Counted from the first letter of the stretch, positions 17,259-26,043 are shown. The stretch is 64,000 nt of DNA from Arthrobacter sp. 260 (GCF_013116745.1 NZ_JABFOE010000006.1:62001-126000); one strand, 5' to 3'. Program-made: numbers and translations. The notes: generated from the sequence alone by a model not told the origin.

Positions 17259-18230
17259 TTAAGCGTTGATGACAAGTTTTGTGCACGTGGCGCGCGAGAC
17301 GCAGGGCATGATGAGCGTGTTGGAGCACCGCTCCGGTTCAGACAACCAGTCGTCCCGGTGATCGATGGTGCCCTCGAGTTCAAGAACCTCGGTCTCGCAC
17401 TCACCGCATGCGCCACCTCTACAGAGGTAGGGCAGTTTATGGCCGGCCTCCTCGACCGCCTCCAGCAGCGATTGCTCCGGAGCCACCTCGATTACTGCTC
17501 CAGATCGGGCCAGGGTGACACTAAATGCGCTACCGGTTGACCCGAGGTCCTCAAACCGTTCGTAGTGAATATGCGACTCGGTCCATCCGAGGGCCTGGGC
17601 GGCGTCGATGACATCGTCCACCATCCGTGCTGGTCCGCACACGTAGGTGTGGGTACCAAGCGGCCGACCGGCGAGGATGTCCGCCGAGTTCAGCCTGGAG
17701 CCCTCTCCTGCGCCGTAGAGGGTCACTCGATCCCCATAGAGTTCCTTGAGTTCGCGGCCGAGGGCGGCATGTGCTGAACCACGAACCGCGAGATGTAGCT
17801 CGAAAGAGCCTCCCTTGACGCTGAGCTCCTCCAGTTGCGAGTAGATCGGGGTAACACCGACGCCGCCCGCAATGAACAGATGATGGCGAGCATGTTTCGA
17901 TACCGGGAAAAGGTTCGCTGGCGTTGTGACGGAGAGGACATCGCCCTCGCGGACGTTCCGGTGCATGGCGATTGAGCCGCGCTTCCCTTCGTCAATGCGA
18001 CGGACGGCGATCTGGTATTTGCTCGTGTCGTAGGGCGAACTCATGAGCGAATAGGCGTTGCGCCGTGTCTCCCCCTCGAACGGAATGAGCACCCGAACAT
18101 GGCTCCCTCCGGAGAAGGGTGGAAGCCATGTTCCGTCCTCGGCGGAGAAGGTATACCGATTGATTTCCGGGGTGACCGCTTCGATCCGGTCGACCTTCAG
18201 CCGCAGGGCTCCGTTGTGCGCTTCACTCAT
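17259..18230 (-). CDS. Phthalate-dioxygenase-reductase-type oxidoreductase with 2Fe-2S domain
   Basis: A 323-residue PDR/VanB-type electron-transfer protein. FMN/FAD-binding barrel (about 8-105) with RNAYSLMSSP, NAD-binding domain (about 110-225) with FIAGGVGVTPI and VCGPARMVDDV, and a plant-type 2Fe-2S domain (about 235-323) with Cys270, Cys275, Cys278 and Cys310. It moves electrons from NAD(P)H to the heme demethylase whose gene starts 11 bases downstream. Its own start overlaps the DmmA-like stop by four bases. In dimethylamine monooxygenases this corresponds to the reductase subunit. Confidence 0.9.
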   Translation of the reverse strand: MSEAHNGALRLKVDRIEAVTPEINRYTFSAEDGTWLPPFSGGSHVRVLIPFEGETRRNAYSLMSSPYDTSKYQIAVRRIDEGKRGSIAMHRNVREGDVLSVTTPANLFPVSKHARHHLFIAGGVGVTPIYSQLEELSVKGGSFELHLAVRGSAHAALGRELKELYGDRVTLYGAGEGSRLNSADILAGRPLGTHTYVCGPARMVDDVIDAAQALGWTESHIHYERFEDLGSTGSAFSVTLARSGAVIEVAPEQSLLEAVEEAGHKLPYLCRGGACGECETEVLELEGTIDHRDDWLSEPERCSNTLIMPCVSRATCTKLVINA

Positions 18231-18832
18231 GTATCCAACTCCTCGTCGTCCGGTAGTTCTCCAGGTACTTCTCCGTCAGCTTTCACTCCCTGGAACGCGG
18301 CGAGCCTTCCGGAGTAGTGATCGCGGACCACCAGGTTTCGTTCACACCCGGGGCACCGAAACACCCGACGGGTCACATTCTCGGAATAGTGGCTGCAGTG
18401 AGCGCACCACACACGTCGGACGAAGGAACCAGCGTGCTCTCGCAGGACCTCGTCCCTATTCATCCCATAAGCAGTGGCAACCTGCATCGAGGTGCCGATA
18501 AAGCCCTCAGACCCAGAAAGGTACAAACGGGTGCCCATCTTGGCTCCGGCGAGGAATGAATCAAGGCCGCTGACTGCATCGCCGTTGCTCTCAAAGACGA
18601 GGAGGTCGCCGACGCCGAATCCTTGTAGTTCTGCCAGATAGTTTCGGCCCGTGAACGACTCAGACGAGTAGAGGACGCTGGTCGCTGCCAGCTGTTCCGG
18701 ATTCATCTCTCCGAGCAGACGGATCAGCGGCTCTCCGCCGCTACCCTGCCCAGCAGCCACATGGGTCAAGCCCTTCGCCATGGGGATAAGCCTGTCGTAC
18801 ACGGGACGGCTTTTGATGCCAGTGATGAGCAT
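18227..18832 (-). CDS. DmmA-like subunit of dimethylamine monooxygenase
   Basis: A 201-residue protein with an N-terminal Rossmann-like part (SVLYSSESFTG, FLAGAKMGTRLYLSGSEGFIG) and a C-terminal zinc-ribbon pair, Cys143/Cys146 and Cys160/Cys163 (CAHC, CPGC), as in the DmmA family. DmmA is required for dimethylamine monooxygenase activity, though its precise job is unclear; the FldA-like half may help pass electrons. It lies eight bases after the permease gene and overlaps the reductase gene, so all four are translated from one transcript. Confidence 0.75.
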   Translation of the reverse strand: MLITGIKSRPVYDRLIPMAKGLTHVAAGQGSGGEPLIRLLGEMNPEQLAATSVLYSSESFTGRNYLAELQGFGVGDLLVFESNGDAVSGLDSFLAGAKMGTRLYLSGSEGFIGTSMQVATAYGMNRDEVLREHAGSFVRRVWCAHCSHYSENVTRRVFRCPGCERNLVVRDHYSGRLAAFQGVKADGEVPGELPDDEELDT

Positions 18833-18840
18833 GAGCGTGG

Positions 18841-20397
18841 TTACCTCTCGTCCTTCGCTGCCGCTGCCGCCGTCGGGGTGTCTGAGCCGTTGCTGGACGT
18901 CGTCGCCGTCGTCGGAACGGCGTCAGCCGCTGGAGCATCTCCCAGGAGGTAAGGCTTCTTCCAGGCCATGTAGAGCAGACCGATGACGACGACGGTGACC
19001 GCTGAGATCAGGACGACGTAGTTGGCGAACCACCCGTCTTCAGGGGTCCTGGGCCAGGCCATGTTGACCATGCCCAGCACGCCCCAGACGAGGGCAGCGA
19101 TGTTCACCGGGATGCCCCAGGCACCGAGTTGGAAGGCACCGTTGGGCTTCCACCCGAGAAGGCGGGCCCGCAGGGATGCCAGGACAACCATCTGGAATCC
19201 CATGTACATGCCCATGGCGGCGAAGGAGATGATGACTGTCAATGCGTCGCTGGACACTTTCGATCCAATGACAATGAGCGCTGGCACCAGTCCCGCGAGA
19301 AGCAGTGCGTAGGGAGGTACGTGGCGCGATTCGCTGAAGGTGCGCAGGAGCTTGCTGCCCGGGAGGATACCGTCACGCGCCATTGAGTAGGCAAGACGGG
19401 AGGTAGCCGCCTGAAGGCTCACCACGCAGGAGAGGAAGGAGACGAGGACGATGACCAGGACTGCCTTGAAGCCCACCGGCCCGAACGCTGACAGGAGAAT
19501 GTTCCCAACGGGGTCAGCGTCTTCGCCAGAGATCACAGCGGCGAAATCGGGAACAGCGAGAATCAGGGACAGGCACACGAACATAGCGGCAAACCCACCG
19601 ATGTAAATGGTCATCCGCATGGCTTTGGGGATGGTCCGTCCGGGGTTCGGGACCTCTTCCGCCACATCACCGCACGCTTCGAAACCGTAGTACTGGAAGA
19701 TGCCGATCAGCCCGGCGGCTGCGAAGGCCACGAAATAGCCGCTGCCTTCCCCCGCACCGAACGACTGAAACAGAACGCTGAGGTCGTGCTGGCGGGCGGT
19801 CACGAACAGCCAGGTCCCCACCGCGAGTGCTCCGCCGAGTTCAGCCAGGAGGCCAACCATTGCCACGGTGTTCAGCACCTTGGTTCCGCCAAGATTCAGG
19901 ATCGTTGCCAGCGCAATGACCACCAGACCGGCGATGATCACTGAATTCGTGCTGTTCTCCATTCCGACAAGAGTGCTCAGGAATGGCCCTGCTCCGTAAG
20001 CGACGCTGGCGATGGTGGTCAACAGGGCAACGAGGTAGACCCAGCCATTCATCCATCCCCATTTGCGGCCCCACAGCCGGCGTGACCAGGGATAGACTCC
20101 GCCAGCCACCGGGTATGCCGCCACTACCTCACCAAAGACGGTTGCAACAAAGAACTGACCGAAACCGACGATGACGAGGGACCAGAACATGGGTGGTCCG
20201 GCGACGCTCAGGGAGACCGCGAACAACGAGTAAATGGCCACCACCGGGGAGAGGTAGGTGAATCCCAGGGAGACGTTTCCCCAGAAGGTCATCTCCCGTT
20301 TGAACTGCTTCTCGTACGAGTAACCCAGGCTAGCGAGGTGTTGGGCGTCTGCGTCGCCGTCCAGCTCGTTCACAGGCTCCGTGATGTCTCCGCGCAT
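18841..20397 (-). CDS. APC-superfamily amino acid/amine permease
   Basis: A 518-residue carrier with about 12 membrane segments and the APC signature: FTYLSPVVAIYSLF and PVAGGVYPWSRRLWG in the first helices, then GFEACGDVAEEVPNPGRTIPKAM before TM8. That family includes choline, GABA and amine permeases. The C-terminal 40 residues are Ala/Thr/Ser-rich and disordered. It opens the N-demethylase operon, so it likely imports the methylated amine or amino acid that is demethylated. AAGGAGT stands before the ATG, and a promoter and leader hairpin are visible upstream. Confidence 0.85.
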   Translation of the reverse strand: MRGDITEPVNELDGDADAQHLASLGYSYEKQFKREMTFWGNVSLGFTYLSPVVAIYSLFAVSLSVAGPPMFWSLVIVGFGQFFVATVFGEVVAAYPVAGGVYPWSRRLWGRKWGWMNGWVYLVALLTTIASVAYGAGPFLSTLVGMENSTNSVIIAGLVVIALATILNLGGTKVLNTVAMVGLLAELGGALAVGTWLFVTARQHDLSVLFQSFGAGEGSGYFVAFAAAGLIGIFQYYGFEACGDVAEEVPNPGRTIPKAMRMTIYIGGFAAMFVCLSLILAVPDFAAVISGEDADPVGNILLSAFGPVGFKAVLVIVLVSFLSCVVSLQAATSRLAYSMARDGILPGSKLLRTFSESRHVPPYALLLAGLVPALIVIGSKVSSDALTVIISFAAMGMYMGFQMVVLASLRARLLGWKPNGAFQLGAWGIPVNIAALVWGVLGMVNMAWPRTPEDGWFANYVVLISAVTVVVIGLLYMAWKKPYLLGDAPAADAVPTTATTSSNGSDTPTAAAAAKDER

Positions 20398-20413
20398 GGA
20401 ACTCCTTCCGGTC

Positions 20414-20479
20414 GGCCCCGATTACTTGTGAGCGGGGCCACATGCGAAAAACCCTACTTCCAAAGGTTTAAATCTGCAA
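20414..20479 (-). promoter_or_regulatory. Promoter and leader hairpin of the amine operon
   Basis: Read on the minus strand, TTGCAG (20479-20474), a 17-base spacer and TAGGGT (20456-20451) make a good -35/-10 pair for the permease. Downstream, GGCCCCG / CGGGGCC (7-bp arms, 20414-20439, 12-base loop) would form a hairpin six bases before the ribosome-binding site. It may be an operator or an attenuating leader. The palindrome GACCGGTC lies farther upstream at 20567-20574. Confidence 0.5.
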
Positions 20480-20651
20480 CACGGCTCAAAAGAGTCGCTA
20501 ATCCCTTAATTTAGGCCAATTTTGGTCGTCATGCTGACCCTTAACCTACGATTTCATTGCTTTAATGACCGGTCGACACTAGGCTCAACGGAGCGGTAGC
20601 CAGGTCAAGCAGCGGATTGGCTTTCGTTAAACCGTCCGAGAGGTAGGTTTC

Positions 20652-20672
20652 GGCCCGGGTTAGAATCGGGCC
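20652..20672 (+). promoter_or_regulatory. Inverted repeat over the -10 of the GntR gene
   Basis: GGCCCG-N9-CGGGCC, with TAGAAT (20661-20666) in its centre as a likely -10 for the GntR gene. The ATG is only about 15 bases from the expected transcript start, giving a very short leader with no clear ribosome-binding site. A regulator bound here would block the promoter, so autoregulation is likely. The arms resemble the GGCCCCG/CGGGGCC pair on the permease side. Confidence 0.45.
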
Positions 20673-20687
20673 TAGTCCCTACACTGC

Positions 20688-21461
20688 ATGGAGTCATTTT
20701 TGGCATCTACTACCGCGTTCCAAGCCCAGGTTTACCGGTCGTTGCCCGAAACCGAGCGCTCCGAGGCAATCGTCAATCGAATCTCAAAGGCCATCGCCTT
20801 GGGGCTATTGAAGGTTGGGGAACGACTCCCGCCAGAGTCAGCCCTTTCGGAAATGTTCGGTGTCGCGCCGTCGACCCTGCGGGAAGCGCTCTCAGACCTC
20901 CGCGATCAGGGTATCGTCACCACGCGGCGCGGACGTAGCGGCGGAACGTTCATCGTCAAACAGCCCTTCACATCGGCTGATGCCATCAGAAAGTGGTTCG
21001 AAGAAACATCGATTGCTGAAATCCGAGATGTCGGTGATGAGCACGCGGCGATAGCCGCCGCCACGGTGCGATTGGCATGCGAGCGTGCCGAGTCCCATGA
21101 AATCAGCCGGCTTCTCGAACATGCACGCACCCTGGTGATGTCTGACAAGCCTGAACTCCGTGCACGCGCCGACAGCAGGTTTCACATTGAGTTGGCGGTT
21201 CTGGCGCAATCTCCGAGACTGATGAACGCCGAAATCCGTCTGCAGGCGGAAACGGTTCAGGCACTGTGGACACCAGTATCTTTGACCCGCGACGCGGAAC
21301 GAGTTGCAACCGAGCACCTCGCGCTGGCTCGCGCCATCGCTGATGACTCACCCGAGGAAGCCCAACGCCTGGTGTTGGATCACATTCGGCAGGACATTCA
21401 CCATCTTGTGGATGCCAAACTGTCCCTCGGATATCCGACTATGCAGCAGGAGCGTCAGTGA
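20688..21461 (+). CDS. GntR/FadR-family regulator (FCD domain)
   Basis: A 257-residue regulator. The N-terminal winged helix (about 24-92) reads VNRISKAIALGLLKVGERLPP and ALSEMFGVAPSTLREALSDL; the C-terminal FCD helical domain (about 110-240) has the metal-binding Asp/His pattern including SRFHIELAVLAQ and a DHIRQDIHHL end. FCD regulators bind small carboxylates or amines. It is divergent from the permease/N-demethylase operon, its probable target, and overlaps the following Cache gene by four bases. Confidence 0.88.
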   Translation: MESFLASTTAFQAQVYRSLPETERSEAIVNRISKAIALGLLKVGERLPPESALSEMFGVAPSTLREALSDLRDQGIVTTRRGRSGGTFIVKQPFTSADAIRKWFEETSIAEIRDVGDEHAAIAAATVRLACERAESHEISRLLEHARTLVMSDKPELRARADSRFHIELAVLAQSPRLMNAEIRLQAETVQALWTPVSLTRDAERVATEHLALARAIADDSPEEAQRLVLDHIRQDIHHLVDAKLSLGYPTMQQERQ

Positions 21462-22153
21462 GCACCAACAGCCTCGCAACGAAGGCCGCCGACGAAATCG
21501 CTGCATGGATGAACGCACTCGGCCGCGATGTCGACGAGTTCGCAGCACAGACGGCCGAGTTGTGGTCAGACCGTCCGAGCCCCCTCAGCCTTGAGCCAGG
21601 CGATCTACCAAAACTGGAAAACCTGGCCAAAGGATTCCTTGAAACGCATAGTTTTGTCGTCGGCGCCGGGGTCATCTTTTCCCGGGAAGCCATCAAGAGT
21701 AACGACGGCGGTCTGGAGTGGTGGATCAAACGCCACGAGAGCGTCGAGAAGCTCGAATTCGATCTGACGCCAGGCGGCGAACGCTTCTACGACTACCAAA
21801 ACATGCCCTTCTTCGCTGCTGCCGACCGCACTGGGGAACAGACTGCATGGGGACCCTATGTCGATTACCTCGGACTCGACGAGTACATCCTCACCCACTC
21901 CGCCCCCATCAAGGTTGAAGGAAAGTTTGCAGGAGTGGCTGGCTGCGATATCCGGATAAGGAAGCTGGAGGAAATATTCATGCCCGTTCTTCGCGCAATT
22001 CCAGGCGACGCCGCACTCCTCAATGGAAGTGGCCGTGTGGTCGTCGGGAACTCCGGTGCTTATTTAGTGGGTGAGCGCATCCGTTCCACCCCCAGCGACA
22101 AGTCGGTGCTCCCTATCGATGTGCCCCATCTGGGATTCTCGCTTCTGAGCTGA
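21458..22153 (+). CDS. Stand-alone cytosolic Cache-domain protein
   Basis: A 231-residue protein with a Cache-type sensor core: two similar PAS-like halves, with FVVGAGVIFSREA, WWIKRHESVEKL, and the ligand-pocket stretch AWGPYVDYLGLDEYI-LTHSAPI followed by GVAGCDIRIRKLEE. There is no signal peptide, membrane segment or output domain, which is unusual because Cache domains are normally extracellular parts of receptors. It overlaps the GntR gene (ATGA), so the two proteins are made together. It probably binds the amine substrate or a product and acts with the regulator; this is inference. Confidence 0.75.
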   Translation: MSTNSLATKAADEIAAWMNALGRDVDEFAAQTAELWSDRPSPLSLEPGDLPKLENLAKGFLETHSFVVGAGVIFSREAIKSNDGGLEWWIKRHESVEKLEFDLTPGGERFYDYQNMPFFAAADRTGEQTAWGPYVDYLGLDEYILTHSAPIKVEGKFAGVAGCDIRIRKLEEIFMPVLRAIPGDAALLNGSGRVVVGNSGAYLVGERIRSTPSDKSVLPIDVPHLGFSLLS

Positions 22154-22189
22154 CACCCTCAATGGCGATTGAAAGCGCTGCGGCGGAAA

Positions 22190-22211
22190 GGCTCCATGCT
22201 TCAATGGAGCC
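22190..22211. terminator. Hairpin after the Cache gene
   Basis: Perfect 8-bp arms GGCTCCAT / ATGGAGCC with a six-base loop, 37 bases after the Cache stop. There is no T tract on the plus strand, so it is a possible terminator or an mRNA-end stabiliser. Confidence 0.45.
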
Positions 22212-22238
22212 ATGCGTAGGGATAGGAATCCTCCGAGA

Positions 22239-22433
22239 ATGAACAAGCGGGCCGCCCGTGGGCTCGGGTTCAGTGCGATCCTTCTGATGCTGGTCTTCGC
22301 CGCCTATGCAGTTTTCCAAGTCGCCACCGGGGCTGAGGCGTGGTCGATTGCGCTGACAGCCGTCTTCGCCCTCGCGTACGCTGGCTCGTTCCTCTCGCTG
22401 CGAAGGAACCATCTCCTCCCGCCCCGGCAGTAG
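22239..22433 (+). CDS. Small two-helix membrane protein
   Basis: A 64-residue protein: short basic start (NKRAARG), two hydrophobic segments (about 9-27 and 34-52), and a basic tail. No family recognised. The start is uncertain: an in-frame ATG at 22212 touches the preceding hairpin. It may be a real small membrane protein, but coding support is only moderate. Confidence 0.45.
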   Translation: MNKRAARGLGFSAILLMLVFAAYAVFQVATGAEAWSIALTAVFALAYAGSFLSLRRNHLLPPRQ

Positions 22434-22475
22434 GCAGCCATACCCCTAGCCGTCGAATCCAAACCGGAGTAGACA

Positions 22476-23768
22476 GTGCCTATGAGTAAATCACTGGGGG
22501 TCGCTGCACGGTTGGCCGAGGCATTGGCCATTGTCCTGGGTACCGAGGAAATCCCGCTCCGGCTCAAGGCCTGGGATGGGTCGGAGGCCGGGCCGGCCGG
22601 AGCGCCGGTGATCGAATTCCGATCACGGCGGGCACTGCGGCGGATGCTCTGGTCCCCCGGCATGCTCGGTCTGAGCCGGGCGTATGTGGCGGGTGACATT
22701 GACGCCCCCGGCGACCTCTACGAAAGCTTCACCGCCCTCAGCGCCGTCGGGAAGTTCGCGGACCTCGAACCCTTCAGCCCCCTCACGCTCCGCGAACGCA
22801 GGAAGCTGCTGGGCACAGCGATCCGGTTGGGTGCCATCGGCCGCAACCCCACTCCCCCTCCTGAGGAAATCACCATCGACAAGGTCGGCCGGAAGCACTC
22901 CAAGAAGCGTGACGCCGTCGCGATTTCCCATCATTACGACGTCGGCAACGACTTTTATGCGCTAGTCCTCGGTCCGTCGATGGTCTACTCGTGCGCGGTG
23001 TGGGACTCCCCCGACACCGGACTCGATGCAGCGCAGACGGCCAAGATCGACCTGGTCTGCCGCAAGCTCGGGCTGCAGCCGGGAATGCGGGTGCTGGATG
23101 TGGGCTGCGGGTGGGGCAGCTTCGCCCTCCACGCGGCGAAACGGTACGCGGCCGACGTCGTCGGCGTCACCCTCTCCACCGAGCAGGCCGAGCGTGCCCG
23201 CAAACGGGTGGCCGAGGCAGGGCTGACCGGCCAGGTGGAAATCCGGGTCCAGGATTACCGCGACGTCGACGACGGCCCGTTCGACGCGATCAGCTCCATC
23301 GGCATGTCCGAGCACGTGGGGCGCGAACAGATCGGCGGTTACGCGAGTCATCTTTATGACCTGCTCCGCCCTGGCGGCCGGCTGCTGAACCATGCCATCT
23401 CATGGAACGCCGGGGACACGATGCGCCCCGACCCCGACTCGTTCATCCCGCGCTATGTCTTTCCCGACGGCGAGATGCTCAGCCTGACCGTGATGCTCGG
23501 TGCCCTCGAGTCGGCGAAGTTTGAGGTGCTCGACGTCGAAGCGCTGCGTCGACACTACGCCCTCACCCTCCGCGCCTGGGTGCAGAACCTTGAGGACCAT
23601 TGGGAGGAGGCTGTCAGGCTGACCACTGAGGGTCGGGCACGGGTGTGGCGGCTGTATATGGCCACGAGCGCGCTCGGGTTCGAGAACGGGCTGACCGGCG
23701 TGAACCAGGTGCTGGTGCAACGTCCCAGTGGAGACGAACCTCCGCTGCGACGGGCAGAGTGGCTGTAG
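22476..23768 (+). CDS. Cyclopropane-fatty-acyl-phospholipid synthase-like methyltransferase
   Basis: A 430-residue SAM-dependent methyltransferase of the CFA synthase/mycolic acid cyclopropane family, acting on unsaturated acyl chains in membrane phospholipids. Lipid-binding N-terminal part (about 1-130), then HHYDVGNDFYALVLGPSMVYSC, SAM motif VLDVGCGWGSFALHAA (about 207-222), SIGMSEHVG and a C-terminal FPDGEMLSL region. Length fits the family. The start is GTG at 22476, or ATG two codons later. The following amidohydrolase gene is read in the same direction. Confidence 0.9.
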   Translation: MPMSKSLGVAARLAEALAIVLGTEEIPLRLKAWDGSEAGPAGAPVIEFRSRRALRRMLWSPGMLGLSRAYVAGDIDAPGDLYESFTALSAVGKFADLEPFSPLTLRERRKLLGTAIRLGAIGRNPTPPPEEITIDKVGRKHSKKRDAVAISHHYDVGNDFYALVLGPSMVYSCAVWDSPDTGLDAAQTAKIDLVCRKLGLQPGMRVLDVGCGWGSFALHAAKRYAADVVGVTLSTEQAERARKRVAEAGLTGQVEIRVQDYRDVDDGPFDAISSIGMSEHVGREQIGGYASHLYDLLRPGGRLLNHAISWNAGDTMRPDPDSFIPRYVFPDGEMLSLTVMLGALESAKFEVLDVEALRRHYALTLRAWVQNLEDHWEEAVRLTTEGRARVWRLYMATSALGFENGLTGVNQVLVQRPSGDEPPLRRAEWL

Positions 23769-23824
23769 GCTGACCGCTAAACGCCTGCAGCGCCTGGCTG
23801 CGGTCAAACCCGTGAAAGGCACCC

Positions 23825-25069
23825 ATGACGCAAGCGACTGTCCTCAAGAACGGCCACGTGTTCGACGGCGAACGCTTCCTCTCTGGTCCCACCGACGTCG
23901 TCTTTCGGGACGGTGAGATCGACGCGGTAGGACGCGACGCCGGATTGGCCGAGGAGTACGCGGAGGCCACCGTGGTCGATTGTGCCGGACGCACTGTGTT
24001 GCCGGGCATCATCGACCTGCACGTTCATGTGATGACCTCGACCCCCGGTTCCATCCAGTCGATGGTGGAACCCTATTCGCTGCAGTTCTACGAATCCGTC
24101 AAGAACCTCGAGGCAACGCTGCGGGCCGGTGTCACGACGGCGCGCGACGCTGGTGGCGCCGACCTGGGTGCCAAGACGGCTATCGAATCGGGGCTCATCA
24201 AGGGTCCGCGGCTCCGGTTGGCGGTCAGCATCATGTCGCAGACCGGCGGACACGGCGACATGTGGCACCCTTCAGGTCTTGAGTCCCCCGACTTTGGTCC
24301 CCATCCCGGCCGCCCGAGCGGTATTGCCGACGGCGTCGAGGAAGTCCGGAAGGTGACCCGCACCCTGCTGCGGGCGGGTGCCGATCAGATCAAGATCTGT
24401 TCGACCGGCGGCGTCCTCTCGCCAACCACCGATCCGCGACACTCCCAGTTCACTCCTGCCGAGATCGCCGTGATCGTCGAAGAGGCCGGGATGCAGGGCA
24501 AGTACGTGATGGCTCATGCGCAGGGAACGGCCGGGATCATCAACGCCTTGCAGGCGGGAGTCCGGACGATCGAGCACGGCATCTACCTCACCGACGAGGC
24601 GATCCAGCTGTTCCTCGATTCCGAGGCCTACCTGGTGCCGACTCTTTCTGCTCCCCTGGCGGTGATCCGCAAGGGTGAGTCCGGAGCTAGCGGTCTTTCC
24701 CAGCAGGTCATTGATAAGGCGCAGCGGGTTGCGGAGGACCACCGTCAGTCAGTTGCCCGGGCCATTGCGGCTGGCGTGAAGATCGGGATGGGCACAGATG
24801 CCGGTGTCGGTGCCCACGGCGACAACCTGGAGGAGCTTTCCCTGATGGCCGACGCCGGCATGAACCTTGAGCAGGTGTTGGCCGCTTCCACCTCGGTACC
24901 CGGGGAACTCATCACGCCGGTGGGCGCAGTGGGCCGGTTGGCCGAGAAGCACCTGGCCGACGTCGTCGTGCTTAATGGCCTGCTGGAATCGGCTGAGCAA
25001 CTGGCTGGGTTGAGGGGCATGATCGGGCAGGTTTATCAGGGCGGCGTGCTGCAGTTCCCGGAGGGGTAG
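23825..25069 (+). CDS. Metal-dependent amidohydrolase (imidazolonepropionase/prolidase-like)
   Basis: A 414-residue amidohydrolase-superfamily enzyme with the binuclear metal site laid out in order: HVH in DLHVHVM, Lys in QIKICSTGG, His in MAHAQG, His in IEHGIYL, and Asp in GMGTDAG. An HxH-GG stretch (TGGHGDMWHPSG) is typical of the Sgx9260/prolidase-like subgroup, which cleaves N-acyl or X-Pro dipeptide bonds. The end of the protein returns to the small beta-sandwich (ADVVVLNG). Substrate not readable. Confidence 0.88.
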   Translation: MTQATVLKNGHVFDGERFLSGPTDVVFRDGEIDAVGRDAGLAEEYAEATVVDCAGRTVLPGIIDLHVHVMTSTPGSIQSMVEPYSLQFYESVKNLEATLRAGVTTARDAGGADLGAKTAIESGLIKGPRLRLAVSIMSQTGGHGDMWHPSGLESPDFGPHPGRPSGIADGVEEVRKVTRTLLRAGADQIKICSTGGVLSPTTDPRHSQFTPAEIAVIVEEAGMQGKYVMAHAQGTAGIINALQAGVRTIEHGIYLTDEAIQLFLDSEAYLVPTLSAPLAVIRKGESGASGLSQQVIDKAQRVAEDHRQSVARAIAAGVKIGMGTDAGVGAHGDNLEELSLMADAGMNLEQVLAASTSVPGELITPVGAVGRLAEKHLADVVVLNGLLESAEQLAGLRGMIGQVYQGGVLQFPEG

Positions 25070-25094
25070 CGGTTACGTGGCGCTGAGGGGGTAG

Positions 25095-25107
25095 CCCGCT
25101 TTGCGGG
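25095..25107. terminator. Weak hairpin between convergent genes
   Basis: CCCGC-TTT-GCGGG, a short stem between the amidohydrolase and the convergent alpha/beta hydrolase. The T run after it is poor, so termination activity is uncertain. Confidence 0.35.
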
Positions 25108-25111
25108 TCCT

Positions 25112-25843
25112 TCAGGTCCTGCTGAGGTGATCGGTGAGGAAGCGCGCTGAATCCGTGTGTTCGGTCAGAGGGACCTCGGCGTGATCGCCCTGGTTAGCGT
25201 GCAGACTCTTCTCTTTCGAGCCGAAGGCGTCGAAGAGATCCAGTGCTGATTCTCGGGGCACAAATCGGTCATCCCACTGCAGCAGGAACCTCACGGGTGA
25301 GACCACACGTGGGGCAGGATCGGCCAACCCCTCGATACCCACTAACCCCAGCACTGCGGTGCAAACACGCTGGTCGCTTGCGAGCAGCGCGACTCCTGTG
25401 GCCGCACCGAGTGAGACACCCCAGTAGCCAACCTGCCCGACGCCGATTCCGTCGGCTGTGAGCTCGTCCAGCAACGCCCGCCACTCGCCCGCCGCGTCGC
25501 CTGCGCCGCTGTTGTCTGCAGCGATGAGATCTGTAACTGGCTCACCAGCGGTCAATCGTCGCCGCAGTTCAGTCGATCGTGCACGCTGTGTTTCCGACGG
25601 TTCCCGGTCCCCATGCCCCGGCGCATCAATCGAGATGCTGGCGAACCCGTGGGCGGCGAGGAGCCCGACGCGACCCTCGATGGCGGGCGCCGCCTTCTGC
25701 TGACCACCTCCGTGTGCGAGGAGAACTACTGGCCCGCCGGGTGCGGCTTCAGCGGGGCACCAGATCAGTCCGGGCACCTCGCCAAGCTGAAACCCCTGGG
25801 ATGTGTAGTTGTCGCCGTTGGCGGGCGAAGCAAAATACTCCAT
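25112..25843 (-). CDS. Alpha/beta hydrolase (dienelactone hydrolase-like)
   Basis: A 243-residue cytoplasmic hydrolase. The oxyanion strand is VVLLAHGGGQQ, the nucleophile is Ser in GVSLG (about residue 142), the acid is probably Asp in QWDDRFV and the base His in GDHAEVP. IDAPGHGDRE follows the second strand. It resembles peptidase-S9/dienelactone-hydrolase-like proteins acting on esters or small peptides. It is transcribed alone between two convergent/divergent neighbours. Confidence 0.85.
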   Translation of the reverse strand: MEYFASPANGDNYTSQGFQLGEVPGLIWCPAEAAPGGPVVLLAHGGGQQKAAPAIEGRVGLLAAHGFASISIDAPGHGDREPSETQRARSTELRRRLTAGEPVTDLIAADNSGAGDAAGEWRALLDELTADGIGVGQVGYWGVSLGAATGVALLASDQRVCTAVLGLVGIEGLADPAPRVVSPVRFLLQWDDRFVPRESALDLFDAFGSKEKSLHANQGDHAEVPLTEHTDSARFLTDHLSRT

Positions 25844-25963
25844 CTTGGTCCTTTCGCGTTGCCTGCCTGTGGGTCGTTTTCACCTCATCTTCATCCTCGG
25901 CTGGCACGCTGACAAGGGAATCGAGTGGGGGTTTGCGGCTTCGGATGAGCAGCTTCAAGATTG

Positions 25964-25979
25964 TCGAATATTTGTTCGA
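25964..25979. promoter_or_regulatory. LexA (SOS)-like box before the DUF222/HNH gene
   Basis: TCGAAT-ATTT-GTTCGA matches the actinobacterial LexA consensus TCGAAC-N4-GTTCGA with one substitution. It lies 64 bases before the ATG. TTGTTC within it could act as a -35, with TAGCCT 17 bases later, so LexA would cover the promoter. Confidence 0.6.
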
Positions 25980-26043
25980 GAGATTTTGTCCACATAGCCT
26001 GTAAATCCGCAGAAATGTCGGTGGGGTTTGGGACAATAGAGGT

